A DNA stretch of 64,000 nt from Variovorax paradoxus (GTDB lineage: Bacteria > Pseudomonadota > Gammaproteobacteria > Burkholderiales > Burkholderiaceae_C). This document shows, one piece after another, positions 34,507 to 42,695 of the stretch; the first letter of the stretch is position 1; each line of letters begins with the position of its first letter. Location: NCBI RefSeq assembly GCF_022009635.1, contig NZ_CP091716.1:3611001-3675000 (forward strand). Direction: 5' to 3'. Below the pieces are notes generated by a model that searched no databases, was not told the DNA's origin, and saw only the letters and a list, made by a program, of their open reading frames with translations. A program made the position numbers and the translations under genes.

Positions 34507-35211
34507 TTGAAAACCATCAGATTGCTCGCGGCCTGCGCCGCCCTGGCCGTGGCCGGCACCGCCATCGCGCAAAGCGTCGTCACGCCCGCGCCGCAGAACG
34601 TGCTGCAGCTCTCGGCAGCCGGCACGGTCGAGGTCCAGCAGGACATGCTGAGCATGACGCTCGTGACCACCCGCGACGCTGCCGACGCGGCCACCGTGCA
34701 GACGCAGCTCAAGGCAGCGCTCGACGCCGCGCTGACCGAAGCCAGGAAGAGCGCCCAGCCGGGCCAGCTGGACGTGCACACCGGCAATTTCAGCCTGTCG
34801 CCGCGCTACACCAAGGACGGCAAGATCAACGGCTGGCAAGGCTCCACCGAGCTGGTGCTTGAAGGCCGCGATTTCCCGCGCATCACCCAGGCCGCCGGGC
34901 GCATCAGCACCCTGAGCGTGGGCAATGTCGGCTTCGGCCTGAGCCGCGAACAGCGCAGCAAGACCGAAACCGAGGCGCAGGCCATTGCCATCGAGAACTT
35001 CAAGCAGAAGGCCGCCGAGCTGGCCAAGGGCTTCGGCTTCGGCGGCTACACGCTGCGCGAGGTGTCGGTGAACGCGAGCGACAACGGCCCGCGCCCGCGC
35101 ATGATGGCGATGCAGGCGAAGGCGTCGTTCGCGTCCGATTCGGCGGTGCCCGTCGAGGCCGGCAAGACCAGCGTGGTCGTGAACGTGTCGGGCTCCGTGC
35201 AGCTCAAATAA
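34507..35211 (+). CDS. SIMPL domain (DUF541) exported protein
   Basis: A 234-aa periplasmic or outer-membrane-facing protein. A signal peptide (LLAACAALAVAGTAIAQS) precedes a SIMPL/DUF541 domain with LQLSAAGTVEVQQDMLSMTL, GWQGSTELVLEGRDF and the later FGFGGYTLREVSV. These proteins are linked to oxidative stress or membrane interactions but have no fixed activity. I chose the TTG at 34507 because GGGGAGAA at 34492-34499 lies seven to eight bases before it and it directly precedes the lysine of the signal peptide. An upstream frame from 34474 would place the ribosome binding site inside the gene. Confidence 0.82.
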   Translation: MKTIRLLAACAALAVAGTAIAQSVVTPAPQNVLQLSAAGTVEVQQDMLSMTLVTTRDAADAATVQTQLKAALDAALTEARKSAQPGQLDVHTGNFSLSPRYTKDGKINGWQGSTELVLEGRDFPRITQAAGRISTLSVGNVGFGLSREQRSKTETEAQAIAIENFKQKAAELAKGFGFGGYTLREVSVNASDNGPRPRMMAMQAKASFASDSAVPVEAGKTSVVVNVSGSVQLK

Positions 35212-35238
35212 GAGAGATGCGTACCGCTGGGCTACCCT

Positions 35239-36009
35239 TTACTGGGCAGTCCAGCCGCCGTCCATGGCCCAGGCAACGCCCCGGACCTGGTCGGCAGCCG
35301 GCGAGCACAGGAACACGGCCAGGCCGCCCAGTTGCTCGACGGTGGTGAACTGCAGCGAAGGCTGCTTTTCGCCCAGCAGTTCGTTCTGCGCCTGCGCGGC
35401 CGTGATGCCTTCGCGTGCCGCGCGGTCGTCGATCTGCTTTTGCACCAGCGCCGTGAGCACCCAGCCCGGGCAGATGGCGTTGACGGTGACGCCGGTGGTC
35501 GCGGTTTCCAGTGCGACCGACTTGGTCAGGCCGACGATGCCGTGCTTGGCCGCCACGTAGGCCGACTTCTGCGCCGACGCCACGAGCCCGTGGGCCGAGG
35601 CGATGTTGATGACGCGACCCCAGTTGGCTTCGCGCATCGCCGGAATCGCCAGCCGGGTCGTATGAAATGCGCTGGTGAGGTTGATTGCGATGATGGCGTC
35701 CCAACGTTCGGCGGGGAAGTCCTCGACCTTCGCCACATGCTGAATTCCGGCGTTGTTCACGAGGATGTCGACACGGCCGAACTTCGACGCGGCGAACTTC
35801 ATCATGTCCTCGATCTGCTCGGGCTTGCTCATGTCGGCCCCGTGGTACTCGGCGCGAACGCCCAGCGCCTCGATCTGGGACTTGGGAGCCTCGGCGTCGC
35901 CGAAGCCGTTGAGCACGATGTTCGCGCCCTGTTGCGCGAGCGACTTTGCGATGGCCAGGCCAATGCCACTGGTGGACCCCGTGACAAGCGCGGTTTTGCC
36001 TTTGAGCAT
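35239..36009 (-). CDS. 3-hydroxybutyrate dehydrogenase (SDR family)
   Basis: A 256-aa short-chain dehydrogenase that interconverts 3-hydroxybutyrate and acetoacetate with NAD, in poly-hydroxybutyrate breakdown. It has the cofactor loop TGSTSGIGLAIA, NNAGIQHVAKVEDFP, the catalytic set S (ASAHGL), Y-x3-K (SAYVAAKHGIVGLTK), and ICPGWVLTALVQKQI, all characteristic of the bacterial family. The start at ATG 36009 is supported by GGAG ten bases upstream; a TTG at 36018 is less likely. The phaR regulator at 40127 fits a PHB-storing organism. Confidence 0.9.
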   Translation of the reverse strand: MLKGKTALVTGSTSGIGLAIAKSLAQQGANIVLNGFGDAEAPKSQIEALGVRAEYHGADMSKPEQIEDMMKFAASKFGRVDILVNNAGIQHVAKVEDFPAERWDAIIAINLTSAFHTTRLAIPAMREANWGRVINIASAHGLVASAQKSAYVAAKHGIVGLTKSVALETATTGVTVNAICPGWVLTALVQKQIDDRAAREGITAAQAQNELLGEKQPSLQFTTVEQLGGLAVFLCSPAADQVRGVAWAMDGGWTAQ

Positions 36010-36077
36010 GTAGATCAATCTCCGGATGAATTAGGATGCGACGAGACAATTATCCGCACCAGGACGACTTCGTTTTC

Positions 36078-37028
36078 ATGACCGAACCGACGCTTCATCA
36101 CGTGGCGTGCGACGACGCCCAAGGCGGCCATCGCATGGCTTATTGGCAATGGGGCGACGCCCGCAGCGCGAACGTCGTCATTTGCGTGCACGGATTGACC
36201 CGGCAGGGGCGCGATTTCGACCTGCTGGCCCAGGCCATCGTGGCGCGCGCCGGCGGCAATGTGCGCGTAGTCTGCCCCGACGTGGTCGGGCGCGGGCGCA
36301 GCGACTGGCTGCGCGATCCGGCCTTCTACCAAGTGCCCGTCTACGCCGCCGACATGGTGGCGCTGGTGGCGCAGCTGCATCGCGAACAGCCCATCGACAC
36401 GCTCGACTACATCGGCACCAGCATGGGCGGGCTTATCGGCTTCGTGCTCGCGGGGCACAAGGAACTGCCGCTGGCGCGGCCGATCCGCCGCTTCGTGCTG
36501 AACGATGTCGGCCCGACGATCGAGCCTGCCGCGGTGCAGCGCATCGGTGCCTATGTGGGCAAGAGCGGCCGCTACGAAAGCGTGCAGGCGGCGGCCGATG
36601 CCATGTGGGCGCTGTCGACCACCTTCGGGCCGCACACGCCGGAGCAATGGCTCGCGCTGTCGCGGCATATGGTGGTGCCGGCGTCGCAACGCACGGCCGA
36701 CGGTTCGGCAAAGGTCGAGGCCGGCGGCAGTGAAGACGGCGGCTGGCTGCTGCACTACGACCCCGCCATCGGCGTGGCGCTGCGGGCCATCACGCCTGAG
36801 GCGGCGGCGCAGGGCGGCGCGATCATGTGGAGCCTGTACGACGCCATCGAGGCGCGCACGCTCATCACGCGCGGCGCCGTGTCCGATCTGTTGTCGCGCG
36901 AGACCGCGCAGGCCATGACGCAGCGCGGCCCGCATGCCGCGCTGGTCGAGTTCGAGGGCATCGGCCATGCCCCGACCTTCGTCGACCCTGCGCAGATCGC
37001 CGTCGTCACCAACTTCCTGTTCGATTGA
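36078..37028 (+). CDS. Alpha/beta hydrolase
   Basis: A 316-aa alpha/beta-hydrolase with an intact triad. The oxyanion region is CVHGLTRQGRDFD, the nucleophile elbow GTSMGGL, and the histidine GIGHAPTF near the C-terminus, with the acid expected before it. It resembles esterases and peptidases of this superfamily, but the substrate cannot be read. The ATG at 36078 gives MTEPTLHH; an ATG at 36036 would add 14 residues. It starts divergently from 3-hydroxybutyrate dehydrogenase and lies 10 bases before relA. Confidence 0.82.
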   Translation: MTEPTLHHVACDDAQGGHRMAYWQWGDARSANVVICVHGLTRQGRDFDLLAQAIVARAGGNVRVVCPDVVGRGRSDWLRDPAFYQVPVYAADMVALVAQLHREQPIDTLDYIGTSMGGLIGFVLAGHKELPLARPIRRFVLNDVGPTIEPAAVQRIGAYVGKSGRYESVQAAADAMWALSTTFGPHTPEQWLALSRHMVVPASQRTADGSAKVEAGGSEDGGWLLHYDPAIGVALRAITPEAAAQGGAIMWSLYDAIEARTLITRGAVSDLLSRETAQAMTQRGPHAALVEFEGIGHAPTFVDPAQIAVVTNFLFD

Positions 37029-37038
37029 GTGAACGAGC

Positions 37039-39279
37039 GTGAAGCGCGATTCCTCGAGCCTCCAGACGTCACCCGTGTCCGACATGGCCATGGTCGACTA
37101 TCCGTTGTCCGCCGCAACGGCCGAGCGCTCGCCGGTGATGGAGAACATGCTGGCGCGCGCGCGTGCGTTCGCCGAGCCGCTGATTGCCGATGAGACGCTC
37201 GACACGGGCGAGAACACGCTCGCGCATGCCGACGCGGTCGCGGCCATCGTCGCGAAGATGGGCGGTTCCGAGGCGATGCAGGCCGCGAGCTATCTTGTCT
37301 ATGCCTGCCAGCACCTGAACCGTCCGCAGGAAGTGATCGCCAAGGTGTTCGGCGACAACTTCGCGGCGCTCGCGGTCGAGACGACCAAGCTGGTGCGCGT
37401 GCAGGAGCAGGCGCGTTCGGCCGCCCAGGGGCATCACATCGAAGGCGCGGGCGCGCAGACCGAGAACGTGCGCAAGATGCTGCTGGCGTTCTCGCGCGAC
37501 CTGCGCGTGGTGATGCTGCGGCTGGCTTCGCGCCTGCAGACCTTGCGGCACGCGGCGGCGAGCAAGCAGCCGGCGCCCGAAGGGGTGGCGCGAGAGTCAT
37601 TGCAGGTGTTTGCGCCGCTGGCCAACCGGCTGGGCATCTGGCAGGTGAAGTGGGAGATCGAGGATCTTTCTTTCCGCTTCCTCGAGCCGGAAACCTACAA
37701 GCTGATCGCACGGCTGCTCGACGAGAAGCGCATCGAGCGCGAAGGGCACGTCGAGCAACTGCGCTCGCAACTGGAGCGCGAACTGCAGAACGAGGGCGTC
37801 AAGGCCACGGTGCAGGGGCGGCCCAAGAATATCTACAGCATCGTCAAGAAGATGCGCGGCAAGTCGCTCGACTTCGCGCAGGTCTTCGACATCCTCGCGC
37901 TGCGCGTGGTGGTGTCTGACGTGAAGGACTGCTACGCGGCGCTGGCCTGGGTGCATTCGCACTTCCAGCCCATCGACGAGGAGTTCGACGACTACATCGC
38001 GCGGCCAAAGCCGAACGGCTATCAGTCGCTGCACACGGTGGTGCGTGAGCTTGTCGATGGCAAGCCGGGCAAGCCCATCGAGATCCAGATCCGCACCGAG
38101 GAAATGCACGATCACGCCGAGCACGGCGTGGCCGCGCACTGGGCCTACAAGGAAGCAGGCCACAAGGGCTATGCGGGCGTGTGGGCGAGCGGCGAGTACG
38201 ACGCCAAGATCGCAGTGCTGCGGCAGCTGCTGGCGTGGGAGCGCGACCTGTCGGGCGGGCTGCAAGGGCAGGGCCTCTTCGATGACCGTATCTATGTGCT
38301 GACGCCCGACGCGGCGATCGTCGAGCTGCCGCAGGGCGCGACGCCGGTCGACTTTGCGTACACGGTGCACACCACGCTGGGCCATCGCTGCCGCGGTGCG
38401 CGTGTCGACGGCGCGATGGTGCCGCTGAACACGCCGCTGTCGAACGGGCAGACGGTCGAGATCATCGCCGCCAAGGAGGGCGGCCCGTCGCGCGACTGGC
38501 TCAATGCGGAGCTCGGTTACCTGGCCAGCCATCGTGCGCGTGCGAAGGTGCGCGCATGGTTCAACGCGCAGATCACGCACGAGACCGTGGCGCGCGGACG
38601 CGAGGCGGTCGAGAAGCTGCTGCAGCGCGAAGGCAAGACGGCAGTGCGGCTGGAAGACCTTGCTTCGCAGCTTGGCTTCAAGTCGGCGGACCATCTGTTC
38701 GAAGTCGTCGGCAAGGACGAGTTCTCGCTGCGCAATATAGAGACGCTGCTGCGTCCGCCAGAGCCGGCGCCTGGTCCTGACGATGGCGTGCTCATCAAGA
38801 AGGCGCGGGGCAGCGAGAAGTCGGGCAAGGGCGGCGTGCTGGTGGTGGGCGTGTCTTCTTTGATGACGCAACTCGCCAAGTGCTGCAAGCCCGCGCCGCC
38901 CGATTCGATTCGCGGCTTCGTCACGCGCGGTCATGGCGTCAGCGTGCATCGAAGCGATTGCAGCAACTTCCGCACGATGGCGTCGAAGGATAACGAGCGA
39001 GTCATCGACGTGGAGTGGGGCGCTCCGAAGAAGGGCGCGGAGGCGCCTGTGTATGCGGTGGACGTGGCTGTGGAAGCAGCCGATCGCCAGGGGCTGCTGC
39101 GCGATATCTCCGATGTCTTCGCACGAGAGAAGATGAACGTGATCGGCGTGCAGACGCAGTCGATCAAGGGTACGGCGTGGATGACCTTCACTGTCGAAAT
39201 CGCCGATGCCGCGCGGCTTACGCAGGTGCTCGGCGTGGTCACTGCAGTAATTGGTGTGCGATCTGCACGTCGCCGCTAA
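37039..39279 (+). CDS. relA: GTP pyrophosphokinase RelA
   Basis: A 746-aa stringent-response enzyme. The N-terminal HD region keeps one histidine (TLAHADAVAAIVAKM) but the HD pair reads YACQHLNRPQEV, so (p)ppGpp hydrolase activity is probably lost. The synthetase has GRPKNIYSIVKKM, DILALRVVV and EFDDYIARPKPNGYQSLHTVV; the EFDD form is typical of monofunctional RelA rather than SpoT. TGS, helical, zinc-finger (LAKCCKPAPPDSIRGFVTRG) and ACT domains follow. The start is a GTG ten bases after the preceding stop. It ends 48 bp before tRNA-Val. Confidence 0.93.
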   Translation: MKRDSSSLQTSPVSDMAMVDYPLSAATAERSPVMENMLARARAFAEPLIADETLDTGENTLAHADAVAAIVAKMGGSEAMQAASYLVYACQHLNRPQEVIAKVFGDNFAALAVETTKLVRVQEQARSAAQGHHIEGAGAQTENVRKMLLAFSRDLRVVMLRLASRLQTLRHAAASKQPAPEGVARESLQVFAPLANRLGIWQVKWEIEDLSFRFLEPETYKLIARLLDEKRIEREGHVEQLRSQLERELQNEGVKATVQGRPKNIYSIVKKMRGKSLDFAQVFDILALRVVVSDVKDCYAALAWVHSHFQPIDEEFDDYIARPKPNGYQSLHTVVRELVDGKPGKPIEIQIRTEEMHDHAEHGVAAHWAYKEAGHKGYAGVWASGEYDAKIAVLRQLLAWERDLSGGLQGQGLFDDRIYVLTPDAAIVELPQGATPVDFAYTVHTTLGHRCRGARVDGAMVPLNTPLSNGQTVEIIAAKEGGPSRDWLNAELGYLASHRARAKVRAWFNAQITHETVARGREAVEKLLQREGKTAVRLEDLASQLGFKSADHLFEVVGKDEFSLRNIETLLRPPEPAPGPDDGVLIKKARGSEKSGKGGVLVVGVSSLMTQLAKCCKPAPPDSIRGFVTRGHGVSVHRSDCSNFRTMASKDNERVIDVEWGAPKKGAEAPVYAVDVAVEAADRQGLLRDISDVFAREKMNVIGVQTQSIKGTAWMTFTVEIADAARLTQVLGVVTAVIGVRSARRR

Positions 39280-39298
39280 AAGGTGCGATTTCTCCTGC

Positions 39299-39304
39299 TA
39301 CAAT
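39299..39304 (+). promoter_or_regulatory. Candidate -10 box of tRNA-Val
   Basis: TACAAT lies 23 bases before the tRNA 5' end, which would give a leader of about 16 bases. No good -35 hexamer is visible at 17-bp spacing (the region reads CTAAAAGG), so the call rests on position and the -10 match. Confidence 0.45.
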
Positions 39305-39327
39305 AGACGCTTCTCGAATACAACCTT

Positions 39328-39404
39328 AGGCGCGTAGCTCAGCTGGTTAGAGCACCACCTTGACATGGTGGGGGTCGTTGGTTCGAGTCCAATCGCGCCT
39401 ACCA
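39328..39404 (+). tRNA. tRNA-Val (GAC)
   Basis: A 77-nt cloverleaf with CCA encoded. The acceptor stem AGGCGCG pairs with CGCGCCT. The D-arm is GCTC...GAGC, the anticodon stem CCACC/GGTGG with loop TTGACAT, and the T-arm has GTTCGAG. The anticodon GAC reads valine codons GUC and GUU. A strong hairpin with a T-rich arm follows at 39452-39491. Confidence 0.97.
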
Positions 39405-39451
39405 AATTTCCCTCTGAAGAAGACCAGTCTTCAGGCTTACGGGGAAATTTT

Positions 39452-39491
39452 GGAAATTGCAGATACTCAAAAAGTAGCCTGCAATTTTTCC
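39452..39491 (+). terminator. Terminator after tRNA-Val
   Basis: AAATTGCAG (39454-39462) pairs with CTGCAATTT (39479-39487), and TACT (39464-39467) pairs with AGTA (39473-39476) inside, around a CAAAA loop. The 3' arm runs into TTTTT. An earlier arm, CCAAATTTCCC (39402-39412) with GGGAAATTTTGG, and inside it TGAAGA/TCTTCA, forms a second hairpin that includes the tRNA CCA end. The rest of 39492-39716 holds no gene I can support. Confidence 0.7.
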
Positions 39492-39716
39492 TTCTTACTG
39501 CCTCGTTGGCATCATAAGTTCTCATCGCATAAGCCCCGAAACAAGCATTCGGGTGTTTGCGTCATGCTCGTCTTGGTTTCGGAAGACCTCGGCCATGTTG
39601 TTGTGCTACCTTGAGGGCTCTGAAATCTCATTTCAAATTTCTTGATTAGCGATCCGATACATACGCGATCAACGTTGGTTGATCGCACTCATGCCGAGAA
39701 GCGCCTTGCTGCGCTG

Positions 39717-40025
39717 ATGAAGCAGGCTCCACTCGAGTTTGCGCGTGCTGTCTACGGCATCAATGACCATTCGAGCGGTCGCATCGACACCATGGCCGCG
39801 CGCGAAGTAGCACGTGCGCAACGCCAGGGCATGCCATTGACCGAAGAGCGCGCCGAACAGCGCGCACGTGCCTATTTGCCGACCTCGGGTCAGGAGCACT
39901 GTCCGCGTTGCTGGGTCGTCTACGGGCAGAAAACTCCGCTGCGTTTTCGCGATGCAGCTGAAGAGCGGCCTGAAACCGCGGCTTGCCACGCTTGTGGCGC
40001 GGAGTACGCGACATCGCCGGATTGA
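39717..40025 (+). CDS. Small zinc-ribbon-like hypothetical protein
   Basis: A 102-aa protein with two CxxC pairs, HCPRCW and CHACG, about 30 residues apart, as in zinc ribbons. The N-terminal part MKQAPLEFARAVYGINDHSS is probably helical, followed by EVARAQRQGMPLTEERAEQR. I do not recognise a family. The frame is open upstream to a TTG at 39642 (127 aa), but the ATG at 39717 is the first standard start; no clear ribosome binding site supports either. It lies between tRNA-Val and phaR. Confidence 0.55.
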   Translation: MKQAPLEFARAVYGINDHSSGRIDTMAAREVARAQRQGMPLTEERAEQRARAYLPTSGQEHCPRCWVVYGQKTPLRFRDAAEERPETAACHACGAEYATSPD

Positions 40026-40126
40026 GCAACGCGCGCGACGCGGTCAGGGTAAACCTTGTCGCGATGCAGCAAAACCGCTCCCTAGAATCATCCGATGACA
40101 TGGGCGTCCATGTGAAGGAGTCCGCA

Positions 40127-40660
40127 GTGCAGAGCAAGAAGTCCGGGGTCAAGCCGGTCCAACGTGTGATCAAGAAGTACCCCAACCGAAGGCTCTACGA
40201 CACCGAGACATCGACGTACATCACCTTGACCGAGGTGAAGCAGTTGGTCATCCAGAGTGCGCAGTTCGTGGTGCGGGATGCCAAGACCGGCGACGACCTC
40301 ACGCGCAGCATCCTGCTGCAGATCATTCTCGAAGAAGAGGCGGGCGGAGCACCGATGTTCACCGAGCAGGTGCTGGCCAACATCATTCGGTTCTACGGCC
40401 AGGCCATGCAGGGCTACATGGGGCCGTACCTCGAGAAGAACATCCAGGCCATGACCGAGGTGCAGGCGCAGCTGGCCGACAAGGCCGAAGGCCTGACGCC
40501 CGAGATGTGGTCGCGCTTCATGACCATGCAGTCGCCGATGCTGCAGGGGTTGATGGGCAGCTACGTCGAGCAGTCCAAGAGCGTTTTCCTGCAGATGCAG
40601 GAGCAGATGCAGAAAAACACCGAGCAGGTATTGGGGGCCTTTGGCATCAAGCGTCCCTGA
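40127..40660 (+). CDS. phaR: Polyhydroxyalkanoate synthesis repressor PhaR
   Basis: A 177-aa DNA-binding regulator that represses phasin and PHA synthesis genes and binds PHB granules. The N-terminal domain VIKKYPNRRLYDTETSTYIT is the family signature, followed by the RSILLQIILEEE segment and a Gln/Met-rich C-terminus (FLQMQEQMQKNTEQ). I chose the GTG at 40127 because AAGGAG lies six bases upstream; the ATG at 40100 would add 9 residues. It indicates an organism that stores polyhydroxybutyrate. Confidence 0.9.
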   Translation: MQSKKSGVKPVQRVIKKYPNRRLYDTETSTYITLTEVKQLVIQSAQFVVRDAKTGDDLTRSILLQIILEEEAGGAPMFTEQVLANIIRFYGQAMQGYMGPYLEKNIQAMTEVQAQLADKAEGLTPEMWSRFMTMQSPMLQGLMGSYVEQSKSVFLQMQEQMQKNTEQVLGAFGIKRP

Positions 40661-40738
40661 GTACCGCCCGTTCGCTCCAGGGCGAAGGTTTTTCAACGGG
40701 CGCCCGGCCGTCACCGATAGCTGGGACAATAGAGGCAT

Positions 40739-42145
40739 ATGAGCGAAGTTGCCTCCCCCGAACGTACGGCCACGCCGACTGCCCCCAAGGTCGGATTCGT
40801 GAGCCTGGGCTGCCCCAAGGCCCTGACTGATTCCGAACTGATCCTGACCCAGCTGAGTGCCGAGGGTTATCAAACCGCCAAGACCTTCGAAGGCGCCGAT
40901 CTGGTGATCGTCAACACCTGCGGCTTCATCGACGATGCCGTGAAGGAGAGCCTGGACACCATCGGTGAAGCGCTGGCCGAGAACGGCCGCGTCATCGTCA
41001 CGGGTTGCCTGGGCGCCAAGACCGGCGACCAGGGCGGCAATCTGGTGCGCCAGATGCACCCGAGCGTGCTGGCCGTCACCGGTCCGCATGCCACGCAGGA
41101 AGTGATGGATGCGGTTCATGCGAACCTGCCCAAGCCGCACGATCCCTTCATCGATCTGGTGCCCAACACCTTCGGCGTTGCCGGCCTTAAGCTGACGCCG
41201 CGCCACTATGCATATCTGAAGATCAGCGAAGGCTGCAACCATCGCTGCACCTTCTGCATCATCCCGTCGATGCGCGGCGACCTCGTGTCGCGGCCTGTCG
41301 GCGACGTGCTGAGCGAGGCCAAGGCCTTGTTTGAAGGCGGCGTGAAAGAGCTGCTCGTGATCAGCCAGGACACCTCGGCCTATGGCGTCGACGTGAAGTA
41401 CCGCACCGGCTTTTGGGACGGCAAGCCCGTCAAGACGCGCATGCTCGAACTGGTGCGCACGCTCGGTGAAATCGCGGAGCCTTACGGCGCCTGGGTTCGC
41501 CTGCACTATGTGTATCCGTATCCGAGCGTGGACGAAGTCATTCCGCTGATGGCGAGTGGCCAGGTGTTGCCGTATCTCGACGTGCCGCTGCAGCACAGCC
41601 ACCCCGATGTGCTCAAGCGCATGAAGCGCCCGGCCAGCGGCGAAAAGAACCTGGAGCGTCTCGCGCGTTGGCGCGAGGTGTGCCCGGAGCTCGTGATCCG
41701 CAGCACATTCATCGCCGGCTTCCCTGGCGAGACGGAGCAGGAATTCGAGCATCTGCTCGACTTCATTCGCGAAGCCGAGATCGATCGGGCTGGTTGCTTT
41801 GCCTATAGTCCCGTCGAAGGCGCCACTGCCAACGACATTCCGGGCATGCTGCCCGAGCCTGAGCGCGAAGCGCGCCGCGCCCGATTCATGGAGGTGGCTG
41901 AAGCCGTCTCCATCGCCAAGCTGCAGCGCCGCATTGGTTCGACCATGCAGGTGCTGGTCGATTCGGCGCCCGGCCTGGGCCGCAAGGGTGGAGTGGGGCG
42001 CACGTACGCCGATGCACCGGAGATCGACGGCACGGTCCGTCTGCTGCCGCCCGAGAAGATCAGCAAGACGCTGAAGGTCGGCGAGTTCACGCGCGCGCGC
42101 ATCGTGGGCGCTGAAGGCCACGACCTGATCGCTCTGCCGATTTGA
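40739..42145 (+). CDS. rimO: Ribosomal protein S12 methylthiotransferase RimO
   Basis: A 468-aa radical-SAM enzyme that adds a methylthio group to an aspartate of ribosomal protein S12. The N-terminal UPF0004 cluster domain has [23 protein letters not shown] and VTGCLGAK. The radical-SAM CxxxCxxC motif is [10 protein letters not shown]-terminal TRAM domain follows ([16 protein letters not shown] and later). The length is slightly above average because of the N-terminal 15 residues. It ends 18 bases before the terminator of the first tRNA-Leu. Confidence 0.96.
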   Translation: MSEVASPERTATPTAPKVGFVSLGCPKALTDSELILTQLSAEGYQTAKTFEGADLVIVNTCGFIDDAVKESLDTIGEALAENGRVIVTGCLGAKTGDQGGNLVRQMHPSVLAVTGPHATQEVMDAVHANLPKPHDPFIDLVPNTFGVAGLKLTPRHYAYLKISEGCNHRCTFCIIPSMRGDLVSRPVGDVLSEAKALFEGGVKELLVISQDTSAYGVDVKYRTGFWDGKPVKTRMLELVRTLGEIAEPYGAWVRLHYVYPYPSVDEVIPLMASGQVLPYLDVPLQHSHPDVLKRMKRPASGEKNLERLARWREVCPELVIRSTFIAGFPGETEQEFEHLLDFIREAEIDRAGCFAYSPVEGATANDIPGMLPEPEREARRARFMEVAEAVSIAKLQRRIGSTMQVLVDSAPGLGRKGGVGRTYADAPEIDGTVRLLPPEKISKTLKVGEFTRARIVGAEGHDLIALPI

Positions 42146-42162
42146 TGCAGATTCGAACGGAC

Positions 42163-42190
42163 AAGAAAAAAGCCACCGGAGACCGGTGGC
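42163..42190 (-). terminator. Terminator of tRNA-Leu copy 1
   Basis: On the minus strand an 8-bp perfect stem (GCCACCGG, 42172-42179 with 42183-42190; 3-base loop) is followed by a run of six Ts, read from the A-run at 42166-42171. This is a canonical intrinsic terminator. The same hairpin could stop rimO transcription less well from the other side. Confidence 0.85.
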
Positions 42191-42229
42191 TTGTTTCGGA
42201 ACATGACCTGGCGGGGGTCAATGTGAATT

Positions 42230-42314
<85 letters not shown>

Positions 42315-42341
42315 ATTCTCTGCTTTTCAGCAAAGACTGCG

Positions 42342-42347
42342 ATTATA
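42342..42347 (-). promoter_or_regulatory. Candidate -10 box of tRNA-Leu copy 1
   Basis: The minus strand reads a perfect TATAAT here, 28 bases before the tRNA 5' end. A TTGACT hexamer lies upstream at 42377-42382 but with about 29-bp spacing, too far for a standard sigma-70 promoter. The -10 is convincing; the -35 is not. Confidence 0.5.
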
Positions 42348-42522
42348 TACACAGATTTGGCGCGCCCCTTTTGCGCAGTCAAAATTTTTGCGTCTGCACG
42401 GCTTTGTTCGTGCGGAGGAGGCATTGCCGAATGCGGGCGAGCGTGTTCGTGCGTGCACGGTTGGTATCGATGGGGGCGATCTGACGATCATGTCGCCCGT
42501 GATGCAGATCCGAGCGACCATG

Positions 42523-42547
42523 AAAAAAGCCACCGGAGGCCGGTGGC
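42523..42547 (-). terminator. Terminator of tRNA-Leu copy 2
   Basis: The minus strand has GCCACCGG (42529-42536 with 42540-42547), a 3-base loop, then six Ts read from the A-run at 42523-42528. It matches the terminator of copy 1 except for a loop base. Confidence 0.85.
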
Positions 42548-42583
42548 TTGAATCGAATGACCTGGTAAAGGTCTGTTTAAACT

Positions 42584-42668
<85 letters not shown>

Positions 42669-42695
42669 CCACGTAGTTGCAGAAGCAACTGCGTT

